Below, in pieces: positions 1 through 9,000 of a stretch of DNA of 64,000 nucleotides. A program made the translations under genes and the position numbers. The number at the start of each line of letters is the position of its first letter. Position 1 is the stretch's first letter. Below the pieces are notes generated by a model. It was not told the DNA's origin. It ran no database searches and worked only from the letters and a program-made list of their open reading frames with translations. This stretch comes from Cohnella herbarum (lineage in GTDB: Bacteria; Bacillota; Bacilli; Paenibacillales; Paenibacillaceae), in assembly GCF_012849095.1 (NCBI RefSeq), contig NZ_CP051680.1:496001-560000 (forward strand), written 5' to 3'.

Positions 1-320
1 CTGACATGACGGACAAAGTCGGTTATATTGAGCCGCGTGCGCAAGAGAGGATCGACGATATCAGTAAATACTACTTACCACAAATGCAAAAAGAAAAATT
101 CCCGAACATCTTCTTCACTGAGGAAGAATTGGAAGTCATCGAACGTCTGAAGCCGGACATTTCCGACTACATCAACAAGATGCGCGCTAAATGGCTGCTT
201 GGCGGCGGCGTGGAAAATGATTGGGACAAATTCCAAAAGACCCTGGATAAGATGGGCGTTCAAGAATTGCTGAAGGTGCACCAAGCCGGATACGACCGTT
301 ATATTGCAGCACAGAAATAA
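1..320 (+). CDS. Sugar ABC transporter solute-binding protein, C-terminal fragment
   Basis: The window opens inside this gene: the frame is open from the first bases and ends with TAA at 318-320. The roughly 105 visible residues are hydrophilic and helical, ending in a block (WDKFQKTLDKMGVQELLKVH, then QAGYDRY) typical of the C-terminal lobe of extracellular solute-binding family 1 proteins of the LplA/YtcQ type. Such proteins are lipid-anchored outside the membrane and deliver oligosaccharides to an ABC permease. The family call rests on this tail only. Directly downstream on the same strand are GH32 and fructokinase genes, so a fructo-oligosaccharide substrate is inferred. The permease genes would lie upstream, outside the window. 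Confidence 0.7.
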   Translation, partial: DMTDKVGYIEPRAQERIDDISKYYLPQMQKEKFPNIFFTEEELEVIERLKPDISDYINKMRAKWLLGGGVENDWDKFQKTLDKMGVQELLKVHQAGYDRYIAAQK

Positions 321-352
321 ATCTATCTGTCCAATTGAGTCTATAGTAGCTG

Positions 353-379
353 GCCGGAACTGACATTGTCTGTTCCGGC
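353..379 (+). terminator. Intercistronic hairpin
   Basis: GCCGGAAC (353-360) pairs with GTTCCGGC (372-379) across an 11-nt loop. No T-run follows, so it is at best a weak terminator or a processing/stability element between the binding-protein gene and the GH32 gene. Confidence 0.4.
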
Positions 380-427
380 TAGTCTCCTATTGTTCCTGTA
401 AAGGCAGAGTACAGGAGGAAACAAGTT

Positions 428-2686
428 TTGTATACAGACCAAGGAGAACATTCTTTGATCGCAAGCTGGTCGTTCGACGAAGGGCAAGGAAACAAGGCAT
501 GGGACATCGTGTCCGGCAAAGAGGACAACATTACATTTGCACTGGCCAAGGGGCGGTTTCAGCCACCGCAGCATCCGGTCTGGCGGCCGGGATTATCTGG
601 AACCGCCTTGTCTTTCGACGGGTATTCAACCTATATCCGCCGTTGGTCAGGTGAAGTAGGAAAACCAACCGATGCATTGTCAATCGCCGCTTGGATTGCG
701 CCGCGTACCTATGATATTGACCATGATCACCGGCTTTGCCCCATTGTGAACCAGCATAATAGAGATCTTCGGCAGGGATACGTATTCGGGCTTTACAAAC
801 ACGGATCCTGGTCGTTGCAGCTTGGACTGGGCAACGAATGGGTTGAAGTTTGGTGCCATGACCGGCCAATTCCGAAAAACAGGTGGTCGTTCGTGGCTGC
901 CGTCTACGATAAAGGAAACGGCACATTAAAGCTATTTCTCAACGGAGTAGAAGCCGCTAGTCTGACCCATCCGGGGGCGGCAAGCATTTCTCCCTGCGAA
1001 GCCGATTTGCTCGTCGGGCGCCATAACGAAGAGGCGATGTTGGACGGACCTTTCGTCAAGAATCATTTCGACGGGCTCATGGATGAAGTCCGAATTTATT
1101 CCAGGAGCTTGCGAGGGGAAGAAGTACTCCATTTATATCGGGAAGCGCTTGAACTCCATGGGGGCCTAATTCCAGAAATTCCTTCGGAACATCTGACGAT
1201 TTCGCGAGAGTTGTTCAGCAGGGACCGGCATCGGCCCCAATTCCATCTCAGCCCTCCAGGCCATTGGATGAATGAGCCTCATGCTCCGATCTATTATAAC
1301 GGCCGTTATCATTTGTTTTATCAGTCCAATCCGAGAGGCCCCTTCTGGCAATCGATCCATTGGGGTCACTGGGTAAGCGATGATTTGGTTCATTGGCGGG
1401 ATCTGCCGCCGGCACTCGCTCCCGAACCCGGCATCGATAGTGACGGTATTTGGTCAGGGAGCGCGGCGCTTGATGAGAACGGAGTTCCGGCGCTATTTTA
1501 TACGGCGGGGAATTTCAATCTGAATCCCGATCAATGTGTAGCGCTTGCTCGAAGCACGTTCGTTGAAGACGGAGATCCGGATTTGGTCCGGTGGGTAAAA
1601 AGGCAAACGCCGCTCGCAGTCCAACCGCAAGGCGTCGAAGCGCTGCCAGGGATGTTTCGCGATCCGTTCGTCTGGAAGGAAGACGGGCGATGGATCATGT
1701 TGGTCGGCGGCGGTCTGATCGAACGGGGCGGTACGGCGTTCGTCTATGTCTCGGAGAATATGGAGGATTGGATTTACAAAGGAACGTTTTGCGTCAGTGA
1801 TTTTGCGAAGTACCCTCATTTGGGAACTGGATGGGAATTGCCGGTCCTGCTGCCGTTGAAACAGGGCGGACGAAATACAGGCAAACATGTCTTTTTGATC
1901 AGCCCATGGGGTACCGGGGCGAAGATGATCGTGCATTACTGGATCGGAACGTATGATGCGGCAAATTTACGATTTATTCCGGACGATGATGAACCGCGAC
2001 CGATCGACGTCGGGGATATTCACTTCACGGGACCGAGCGGCATGGTTGATCCGATCACGGGACGGTCACTGCTCTTCACGATCGCACAAGGGGAACGCAC
2101 ATCCGAATTGGAATACGACAGCGGATGGGCCCATAGCGCTGGAATGCCGGTTTCACTTCACTTGCGGAATGACGGCAGGTTAGGGGTCGAGCCGATCCGA
2201 GAGGTCGAGCAATTGCGGGACCGTTTGCTGCTTCAGTTGTCGGATGTGTCCATGGATGAGGCGAATCGGCGGCTACAGGATATCCATGGCGATTTGCTGG
2301 AAATCGATATCGTTTTCCAAGTCGGTTCCGCGAACCGTTATGGCGTGTCGGTTCGGCGTTCACCGGAAGGTGAAGAGGAAATTGAACTCTTTTACGATCG
2401 CCTTCGGGAACGGCTCGGCGTAGACAGGAACCACTCGACATTGGATTCGAGGGAACGACCTAACGGCATTCAGGAAGGTTCGCTGGAATTGCGTGGCGAG
2501 CCTCTGCATATGCGAATCTTCGTCGACCGATCCCTGATTGAAACCTACGCGAACGGATTGAAGAGCCTCACGACCCGAACGTATCCGTCCCGGACGGACG
2601 CGGACGGCATCCGGCTGTTCGCGGACGCGGAGCTACGAATCGAATCGCTTCGAATCTGGAGCATGCTGCCGATTTTTCAGCCGTAA
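428..2686 (+). CDS. Cytoplasmic LamG-GH32 fructan hydrolase/transferase with Glu at the nucleophile position
   Basis: This 752-residue protein starts at TTG 428, chosen because AGGAGGAA lies 7-8 nt upstream. It has no signal peptide, so it should act in the cytoplasm on imported fructo-oligosaccharides. Residues about 10-235 form a LamG/concanavalin-like domain; about 265-750 form a GH32 five-bladed propeller plus beta-sandwich. The RDP motif (D412, transition-state stabiliser) and the acid/base Glu (E470, in WELP) are present. The first motif reads GHWMNEPHAP instead of WMNDPNG, so E283 occupies the place of the usual nucleophilic Asp. The two secreted GH32 proteins at 6090 and 12563 share this substitution. 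The exact reaction is unknown: hydrolysis of cyclic or branched fructans, or a fructanotransferase activity, are possible. It probably forms an operon with the kinase-GH32 gene 60 nt downstream. Confidence 0.85.
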   Translation: MYTDQGEHSLIASWSFDEGQGNKAWDIVSGKEDNITFALAKGRFQPPQHPVWRPGLSGTALSFDGYSTYIRRWSGEVGKPTDALSIAAWIAPRTYDIDHDHRLCPIVNQHNRDLRQGYVFGLYKHGSWSLQLGLGNEWVEVWCHDRPIPKNRWSFVAAVYDKGNGTLKLFLNGVEAASLTHPGAASISPCEADLLVGRHNEEAMLDGPFVKNHFDGLMDEVRIYSRSLRGEEVLHLYREALELHGGLIPEIPSEHLTISRELFSRDRHRPQFHLSPPGHWMNEPHAPIYYNGRYHLFYQSNPRGPFWQSIHWGHWVSDDLVHWRDLPPALAPEPGIDSDGIWSGSAALDENGVPALFYTAGNFNLNPDQCVALARSTFVEDGDPDLVRWVKRQTPLAVQPQGVEALPGMFRDPFVWKEDGRWIMLVGGGLIERGGTAFVYVSENMEDWIYKGTFCVSDFAKYPHLGTGWELPVLLPLKQGGRNTGKHVFLISPWGTGAKMIVHYWIGTYDAANLRFIPDDDEPRPIDVGDIHFTGPSGMVDPITGRSLLFTIAQGERTSELEYDSGWAHSAGMPVSLHLRNDGRLGVEPIREVEQLRDRLLLQLSDVSMDEANRRLQDIHGDLLEIDIVFQVGSANRYGVSVRRSPEGEEEIELFYDRLRERLGVDRNHSTLDSRERPNGIQEGSLELRGEPLHMRIFVDRSLIETYANGLKSLTTRTYPSRTDADGIRLFADAELRIESLRIWSMLPIFQP

Positions 2687-2746
2687 AGCTTTGAAAGTTG
2701 AAAGTTCATATTTTGGAACATAGAGAGAAGCAGGTGGTGGAGAGAG

Positions 2747-5260
2747 ATGCTAGATGTCACGTCGCTTGGAGAAGTCTTGATCGATTTTACGCCGGTGGGC
2801 TCGTCCGGCAACGGCAACGCGAGGTTCGAGCAGAACCCGGGCGGTGCACCCGCCAACGTACTAGCGGCGTTATCGAAATGGGGCAAAAAGACGGCTTTCA
2901 TTGGCAAAGTCGGCGATGATCCGTTCGGCCGCTTTCTGACTGATACGCTGGAGGCATGTGGCATTCAGACATCGGGCGTTGTCCGAACCGAAGAGGCGAG
3001 CACCACGCTTGCTTTCGTTCATTTGGACAAACGCGGAGACAGAATGTTCAGCTTTGTGCGGAATCCGGGCGCGGATATGCTTCTAACCGAAACGGATGTC
3101 GATTGTTCGATCGTGGAAAGGTCGAAAATCTTTCATTTCGGCTCAATATCCATGACTAACGAACCGGCGTCAACCGCGACGAAAAAAGCGGTCATGATCG
3201 CAAAAGCGAGCGGGGCTGTGGTGTCATTTGACCCCAATCTGCGAACCGCGTTATGGAATACTCTTGAACACGCAAAAGAGAAGATTCGGATCGGATTAAC
3301 CTTTGCAGATGTGCTCAAGATTTCGGAAGAGGAACTTGTATTCATCACCGGGACGAACGACCTTGTTCAGGGTTCCCAATCGATTTTCCGCGAATATGGC
3401 GTGCGTATCATTCTGGTCACACAGGCGGAGAAGGGCTGCTTCGTAAGAAATGGAGACGTTGCGTTCTCTGTTCCCGGATTTCCGGCGGATGCGGTGGATA
3501 CGACAGGTGCAGGGGACGCTTTTTTGGGCGGATTTCTGTATCAGCTGTTGGAAAGAGGCTGCCGGATCGACGATCTTGGCGAAGATGAACTCTACGCCAT
3601 GACTCGCTTCGCCAACGCGGTCGGAGCCCTAGCCACGACAAAGAAAGGCGCAATCCCGGCGATGCCAGCATTAACAGAAATAGGAGAGATTATGTTGACG
3701 GTGAATACGCAAACGAAACTAGACAAATATAGGCCTCAATTCCACTTCAGTCCTAAGTCGGGTTGGTTAAACGATCCGAACGGGCTCGTCTATTTCGAAG
3801 GAGAATATCATTTGTTTTACCAGCATTATCCCGATAAAAACGTGTGGGGACCGATGCATTGGGGACATGCGGTAAGCAAGGATCTAGCTCATTGGGAACA
3901 CCTTCCAATTGCGCTGGCACCGGACAGCAACGGAAATATCTTCTCTGGCAGCGCCGTCGTGGACTGGAACGATACAAGCGGCTTCTTCGACGGTGGGACC
4001 GGACTTGTCGCTGTCTTCACGCATGCGGATACGTATCCGGATACCGAAGACGACGCCTATGTAATCGACGGAGAGCGGGTTACCGGACGGCCAAGGCAGA
4101 GACAGAGCCTCGCTTATAGCAAGGATAGAGGCCGAACGTGGACGATGTACGAAGGTAATCCGGTGCTTGCCGACGCCGAGATCACGGATTTCCGTGATCC
4201 GAAGGTGTTTTGGCACGACGATGCAAAACATTGGGTAATGGTGCTGGTTGCTGGCGACCATGCCCGATTCTATGCGTCCGCGAATTTGAAAGAGTGGACA
4301 CTCACCGGTAAATTCGGAGCGAGTGAAGGTTCACACGCAGGCGTCTGGGAATGTCCCGATTTGTTCGAACTTCCCATCGACGGCAATGCCGAGAACGCGA
4401 AGTGGGTGTTGCTTGTCAGTATAGGCGACGATCCAGAATCCCCCGAAGGTTCTCGAACTCAATATTTTATTGGCCATTTCGACGGACATACGTTCACGAA
4501 TGATTTGGATCCGGAAGAGATCCTGTGGATGGACCACGGACGGGACAACTATGCCGCCGTCACATGGTCAGATGTACCCAAGCAGGATGGCCGCCGTCTT
4601 CTCATCGGCTGGATGAGCAATTGGAAGTACGCGAATCACACTCCGACCGTGGAATGGCGCAGCGCGATGACGATCCCGCGTACGATCTCCTTGACAAGGA
4701 CGGCGGAAGGCATACGTATGGTTTCGAAGCCATTCGAAGAGCTGAGCGAATTGCGGGGCGAGCCAATATCGCTGCCTCCCGGGACATACGTGGCGGGAGA
4801 GCGGGTGTTGTTCGATCTTAGCGGAAACTGTTATGAAATCGAAGCGGAATTCACTTGGGACGATGTGACGGAATTCGGGCTTAAAGTTTGCAGGTCCGAC
4901 CGAGAGGAGACGGTGATCGGTTTCGAAGCTACATCGGGTTTCCTGTTTATCGACCGTACACGTTCCGGCGAGTCCGGCTTCCACGATACATTCCCGTGCA
5001 AACACGGAGCTGCTTTGCAAACGGCAGGGAATCGGATGAAAATGCGCATTATCGTCGACCGTTCGTCTGTCGAAGTGTTTGCCGAGGACGGACTTGTTGT
5101 ACTAACCGATCTTATTTTCCCTGATCCATCCAGCATGGGGGTAGCGCTTTACAGCAAAGGCGGGGAGGTGAAGGTAAATACCTTCGTCTATTATCCGCTG
5201 AAGTCCATTCATACGGAATCAAGCATGAGGTCACCTACTGAGAGAAAAGGAATGGTATAG
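2747..5260 (+). CDS. Fructokinase (PfkB) - beta-fructofuranosidase (GH32) fusion
   Basis: One 837-residue ORF encodes two complete enzymes. Residues about 1-315 are a PfkB/ribokinase-family fructokinase with the TGAGD signature (catalytic base D257). Residues about 325-835 are a canonical GH32 fructosidase: WLNDPNG (nucleophile D343), RDP (D484) and WECP (acid/base E535). There is no signal peptide, so the protein should be cytoplasmic: the GH32 half releases fructose from sucrose or fructo-oligosaccharides and the kinase half makes fructose phosphate. The start is ATG 2747 after a GGTGGAGAG ribosome site. At the junction an AGGAGAG Shine-Dalgarno sits just before an in-frame ATG (codon 316, at 3692), as if two translationally coupled genes lost the stop codon between them. 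A separate GH32 polypeptide may therefore still be made. The usual scrK and sacA/sacC arrangement is two separate genes. Confidence 0.9.
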   Translation: MLDVTSLGEVLIDFTPVGSSGNGNARFEQNPGGAPANVLAALSKWGKKTAFIGKVGDDPFGRFLTDTLEACGIQTSGVVRTEEASTTLAFVHLDKRGDRMFSFVRNPGADMLLTETDVDCSIVERSKIFHFGSISMTNEPASTATKKAVMIAKASGAVVSFDPNLRTALWNTLEHAKEKIRIGLTFADVLKISEEELVFITGTNDLVQGSQSIFREYGVRIILVTQAEKGCFVRNGDVAFSVPGFPADAVDTTGAGDAFLGGFLYQLLERGCRIDDLGEDELYAMTRFANAVGALATTKKGAIPAMPALTEIGEIMLTVNTQTKLDKYRPQFHFSPKSGWLNDPNGLVYFEGEYHLFYQHYPDKNVWGPMHWGHAVSKDLAHWEHLPIALAPDSNGNIFSGSAVVDWNDTSGFFDGGTGLVAVFTHADTYPDTEDDAYVIDGERVTGRPRQRQSLAYSKDRGRTWTMYEGNPVLADAEITDFRDPKVFWHDDAKHWVMVLVAGDHARFYASANLKEWTLTGKFGASEGSHAGVWECPDLFELPIDGNAENAKWVLLVSIGDDPESPEGSRTQYFIGHFDGHTFTNDLDPEEILWMDHGRDNYAAVTWSDVPKQDGRRLLIGWMSNWKYANHTPTVEWRSAMTIPRTISLTRTAEGIRMVSKPFEELSELRGEPISLPPGTYVAGERVLFDLSGNCYEIEAEFTWDDVTEFGLKVCRSDREETVIGFEATSGFLFIDRTRSGESGFHDTFPCKHGAALQTAGNRMKMRIIVDRSSVEVFAEDGLVVLTDLIFPDPSSMGVALYSKGGEVKVNTFVYYPLKSIHTESSMRSPTERKGMV
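3682..3694 (+). promoter_or_regulatory. Internal ribosome binding site and ATG at the kinase/GH32 junction
   Basis: AGGAGAG (3682-3688) precedes ATG 3692-3694 by 3 nt, in frame with the upstream kinase. Starting here would give a 522-residue stand-alone GH32 enzyme beginning MLTVNTQTKLDKYRPQFHFS, which matches the normal N-terminus and length of cytoplasmic GH32 fructosidases. Confidence 0.55.
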
Positions 5261-5263
5261 CAG

Positions 5264-5316
5264 CGAGGGGCCGTTTCTAAAGCAAGCTACGACTTGAATA
5301 GGGAGCGGCCTTCTCG
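5264..5316 (+). terminator. Weak hairpin after the fusion gene
   Basis: CGAG-GGGCCG (5264-5273) can pair imperfectly with CGGCC-TTCTCG (5306-5316) over a long loop, 4 nt after the stop codon. No T-run follows. It may be a weak or degraded terminator closing the GH32/kinase transcript. Confidence 0.3.
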
Positions 5317-5350
5317 ACGTCTATTCCAAATCGAAAGGAAATGACGAATA

Positions 5351-6038
5351 ATGCTGAAGCAAGAACCCTTATTGAAAGAACTTCCCGATTTGCATTATAC
5401 GACTTGGGGCAATTGTGCCGATGCGCTGGCATGCTCCGTGCTTCAAGCGTACAATAAGCCGTTCCAATGGATCTTTTCTAATACCTGGAACTGAAACCTA
5501 TAGCCTTCCATGGTGCTACGGCTACCAAACGAGTCGTAATAACTATCATTTGTTTGCTGTACAACATTATGATGAAACGAATCGGCAAGCTCGTTTGGAG
5601 CATACATCATCGAGGGTAAATTCCCGCAGAGATTATCAAGCAATCATTTGAGAGACCCGGCGCCGCCGCTTTTGTTTTTACACCTCCTACCAAATCCTTG
5701 ACGGACGGCGTCCTAACGCGCCAATTACAAATCACCCACGATAAAATTATTAGAACGACGACCCCGAACGATTTCATATGTCGACGGCAAAACGGAGGAG
5801 AAGCTCTATCGGGTATCTGATTTTGGGAGCGTTTATTTTTCACGAATGATTTGTTTCCTTCGGAGGAAATCGGCGTCACTCTTCCTTATCGAAGAGATAA
5901 GCAGGGGAATAAAATTCCCGTTCTCGCCGGACTTTTCATCCAAAAATAGACATCGCCGCCAAGCCTAAAGAAGTTTTGTCGATCACGTTGCCTCTCAACC
6001 CTTATATTTTTATTGCTTCCATGACTTTGATTCATTAA
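5351..6038 (+). pseudogene. Decayed gene of unknown family with several frameshifts
   Basis: An ATG at 5351 (after GGAAATGACGAATA) opens a frame for about 48 residues (MLKQEPLLKELPDLHYTTWG..., containing an NCADALACS stretch) before TGA. Protein-like sequence then continues in shifting frames: GAYIIEGKFP, AEIIKQSFERPGAAAFVFTP, ITHDKIIRTTTPNDF, YVDGKTEEKLYRVSDFG, NDLFPSEEIGVTLPYRRD, KIPVLAGLFIQ, then a stop, then AAKPKEVLSITLPLNPYIF, ending at TAA 6036-6038. At least four frame changes or stops are needed to read it through, so it is dead. I do not recognise the family; the N-terminal NC...A...S pattern faintly recalls C39/BtrH-like domains. It sits between the cytoplasmic enzymes and the secreted GH32 genes and is their apparent spacer. 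Confidence 0.6.
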
Positions 6039-6089
6039 TGCACTTTAATTTGTAAGCACTTTATTTGGTTAATAGGGGGTTTTTAAAGC

Positions 6090-9000
6090 ATGTTAAAAAA
6101 GTCAATTCGTTTAGGCTTAGTTCTCTCCATGTTCTTATCCATACTTATTTCCACAGGATGTTTTGGAAGTATCGACAGGGTCTATGCCGAAGATACAATA
6201 CCATTTGAATCAAGTGGTAATAACGATTCGGCGTCTGTTACATCAGCGGTATATTCGAATACGATTGAGAACCCAGGATTTGAAACCGGAGATATGACTG
6301 GGTGGACGGTCATTGATGGAAGCGCTTTTGGACCCAACAGCGTTTCTAATGAAACGATGTATTGGGCGGAAGGGATTCCTTATCAGCAAGAAGGTGTCTA
6401 TCATTTGAATGGATGGAGGTATCAGGAAACCGAAATCGGTAGAGTTCGGTCATCGACTTTCACACTGGAAGGTTCCGGTTGGATTACGTTTATGCTCGGC
6501 GGTGGAAGACATACGGATATGGACTATATTGAAGTTCGTAATGCGGACACAGGCGATGTAATTGCTCGATTCGGGAATACGGAATGGAGCGATGCAAATT
6601 TCCCAAAAGTAGAACTGGGCTTGCGATTGGCAAATCTGGTGAAATACAAGGCGGATTTAAGCAGCAGTCTTGGACAAAATTTGTATATTGATATTGTAGA
6701 TAAGGGTACTTCAGATTGGGGCTTGCTGTTCGCCGATTCCTTCGATACATACCATGAGACGAAACCAAGTGAAGGAATAAGGGCTGATAATTTGTATGAT
6801 CCAGGGGTGAAAGAGATTGAAAACCCTGGATTTGAAACGGGTAATCTATCGGGCTGGACAGTCGTTGAAGGGGAAGCATTTGGTCCAGACAGCGTATCGA
6901 ATGAAACGACCTATTGGAATGAAAACATTCCGTATAACCAAGAAGGTCAATATCATCTGAACGGTTGGAAATATCCAGAAGATAAGATCGGTAAATTGCG
7001 CTCGACCGCGTTTAAGTTGGGCGGAACTGGCTGGATCACGTTCAAAATAGGCGGAGGCAAAAATACGGACTTGGTTCATGTAGACGTATATGATGCCGAT
7101 ACCAATGAGTTAGTAGCGCGTTACGGCAACACCGAATTCGCCGATATTAACTTTCCGAACGTTGATCAAGGTCTTCGATTGGCGAATATGGTTCAGTACA
7201 GAGCTGATTTGCGTGCGTATTTAGGCGAGAATCTTTATTTCGAAATTGTAGACAATGCAACGAGCGACTGGGGAGTTGCCTTCGTCGACGATTTCAAAAC
7301 GTATCACGCAAATACACCGAACGATGGCGTGCTTGCCAAAAACCTGTATAACCCTGTTCGTTATGAATTGCGAAATCCCGGATTCGAATCGGGTAGCTTA
7401 CTGGGCTGGACGATAATCGCCGGCAATGCTTTCGGACCGGGTAGCGTGTCCAGTGATACGACATGGTGGGCCGAGAATATTCCTTATAATCAGGAAGGCA
7501 GCTACCATCTTGACGGCTGGATGTATGACGAGAAAAAAACGGGTGTTTTGCGATCTTCTACTTTTACCTTAGGTGGTTCGGGCTGGATTACGTTTAGACT
7601 TGGAGGCGGAAAAAACACGAATCTTGTGCACGTTAATATTTACAATGCGGACACGGATGAACTGATTGCCCGTTATGGTAATACGGAGTTCAAAGATGCC
7701 AACTTCCCAAATATTGACCAGGGGATGAGGCTTGCTAACATGGTGCAGTATAAGGCGGATTTGTCCAATCATATTGATGATAACTTATATCTTGAAATTG
7801 TTGACAACGCTGTTTCGGATTGGGGGATGATCTTTGCTGATGCCTTCTTAACCTATCAGGTATCCGTTCCGACTGATGGCGTTCTGGCAACTAACTTATA
7901 CTCGGCAATCCCTGAGACCATTGAAAATCCAGGCTTCGAAACCGGCGATTTAAGCGGTTGGACGACGGAAGGCGATGCGTTTTCCGGTGCAGTGACGAAT
8001 CAAACCAGTTTCGGAGACACTCCAACGCCATTCGGACAAGAAGGCGTCTATCATGTATCCGGCTACGTTAAAGCTGACGAACAAACGGGAACCTTAACCT
8101 CAAATCTCTTCCGACTAGGAGGCACCGGATTTGTCAATTTCCTCGTAGGCGGCGGAAAGAATGAAAACGCTCTATTTGTGGCTTTGGTACGAGCTTCGGA
8201 TCATTCCGTGATAATGAAAGCTACCGGAAATCAATCGGAAGCGTATACCCGCGTAAATTGGGATGTAACGCCTTACCTAGGCCAAGAGCTGTATATTCAA
8301 GTCGTGGATCAGGATCCATCTGGACATCTCAATGTCGACGATTTTCAGGTAAGGGGTTCTGGTTTGATCGGGAATTGGCGTTTCGACGAGGGTCAAGGAA
8401 CAGCGGCGATGGATCAAGTCCGAAATCGGAACGACGCGGTTCATTATGTATTTAACGATGCCAAATACAAACCGAACAGCGAACCACTGTGGAGAGACGG
8501 CATTGCTGGTAATGGCTTACTATTTGATGGTTATTCCACATGGGTTGCTAGACCTGCGAATGAAATCGCCAAACCCACAGATGAAATCACAATCGAAACC
8601 TGGGTTGCTCCAAGATCTTACGAGTGGGGCGATCAAGGAAAACTGTCCGCTATCGTAAATCAATATGACGATGTGAATCGAGCAGGATATATTCTGGGAA
8701 TGGGCCGCCATGGCAAATGGTCGTTCCAGGTAGGGATTAACGGGAAATGGACTGAAGTATGGGCAGCAAGCAATAAACCGCTTAAAAAATTCGAGTGGTC
8801 TCACATTGCTGCTACTTACAGCAAAACCGAAGGAAAACTGAAATTGTATTTAAACGGTGAGCTAGTAGGAACTGCCACTGCGGAGAAAAAACTCTCTATC
8901 ACGCCGGCGAACACAGACTTTATGATCGGTAAGAATAACTCAGGTGCTTTGATCAACGGAGTCTTCACCGCCAATATGTTTAACGGCATGATCGATGAAG

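Noticed and set aside
6051-6064. TGTAAGCACTTTAT before the SLH-GH32 gene as a cre site
   Set aside because: The central CG of the consensus is CA here and the last CA is missing; too weak to list.
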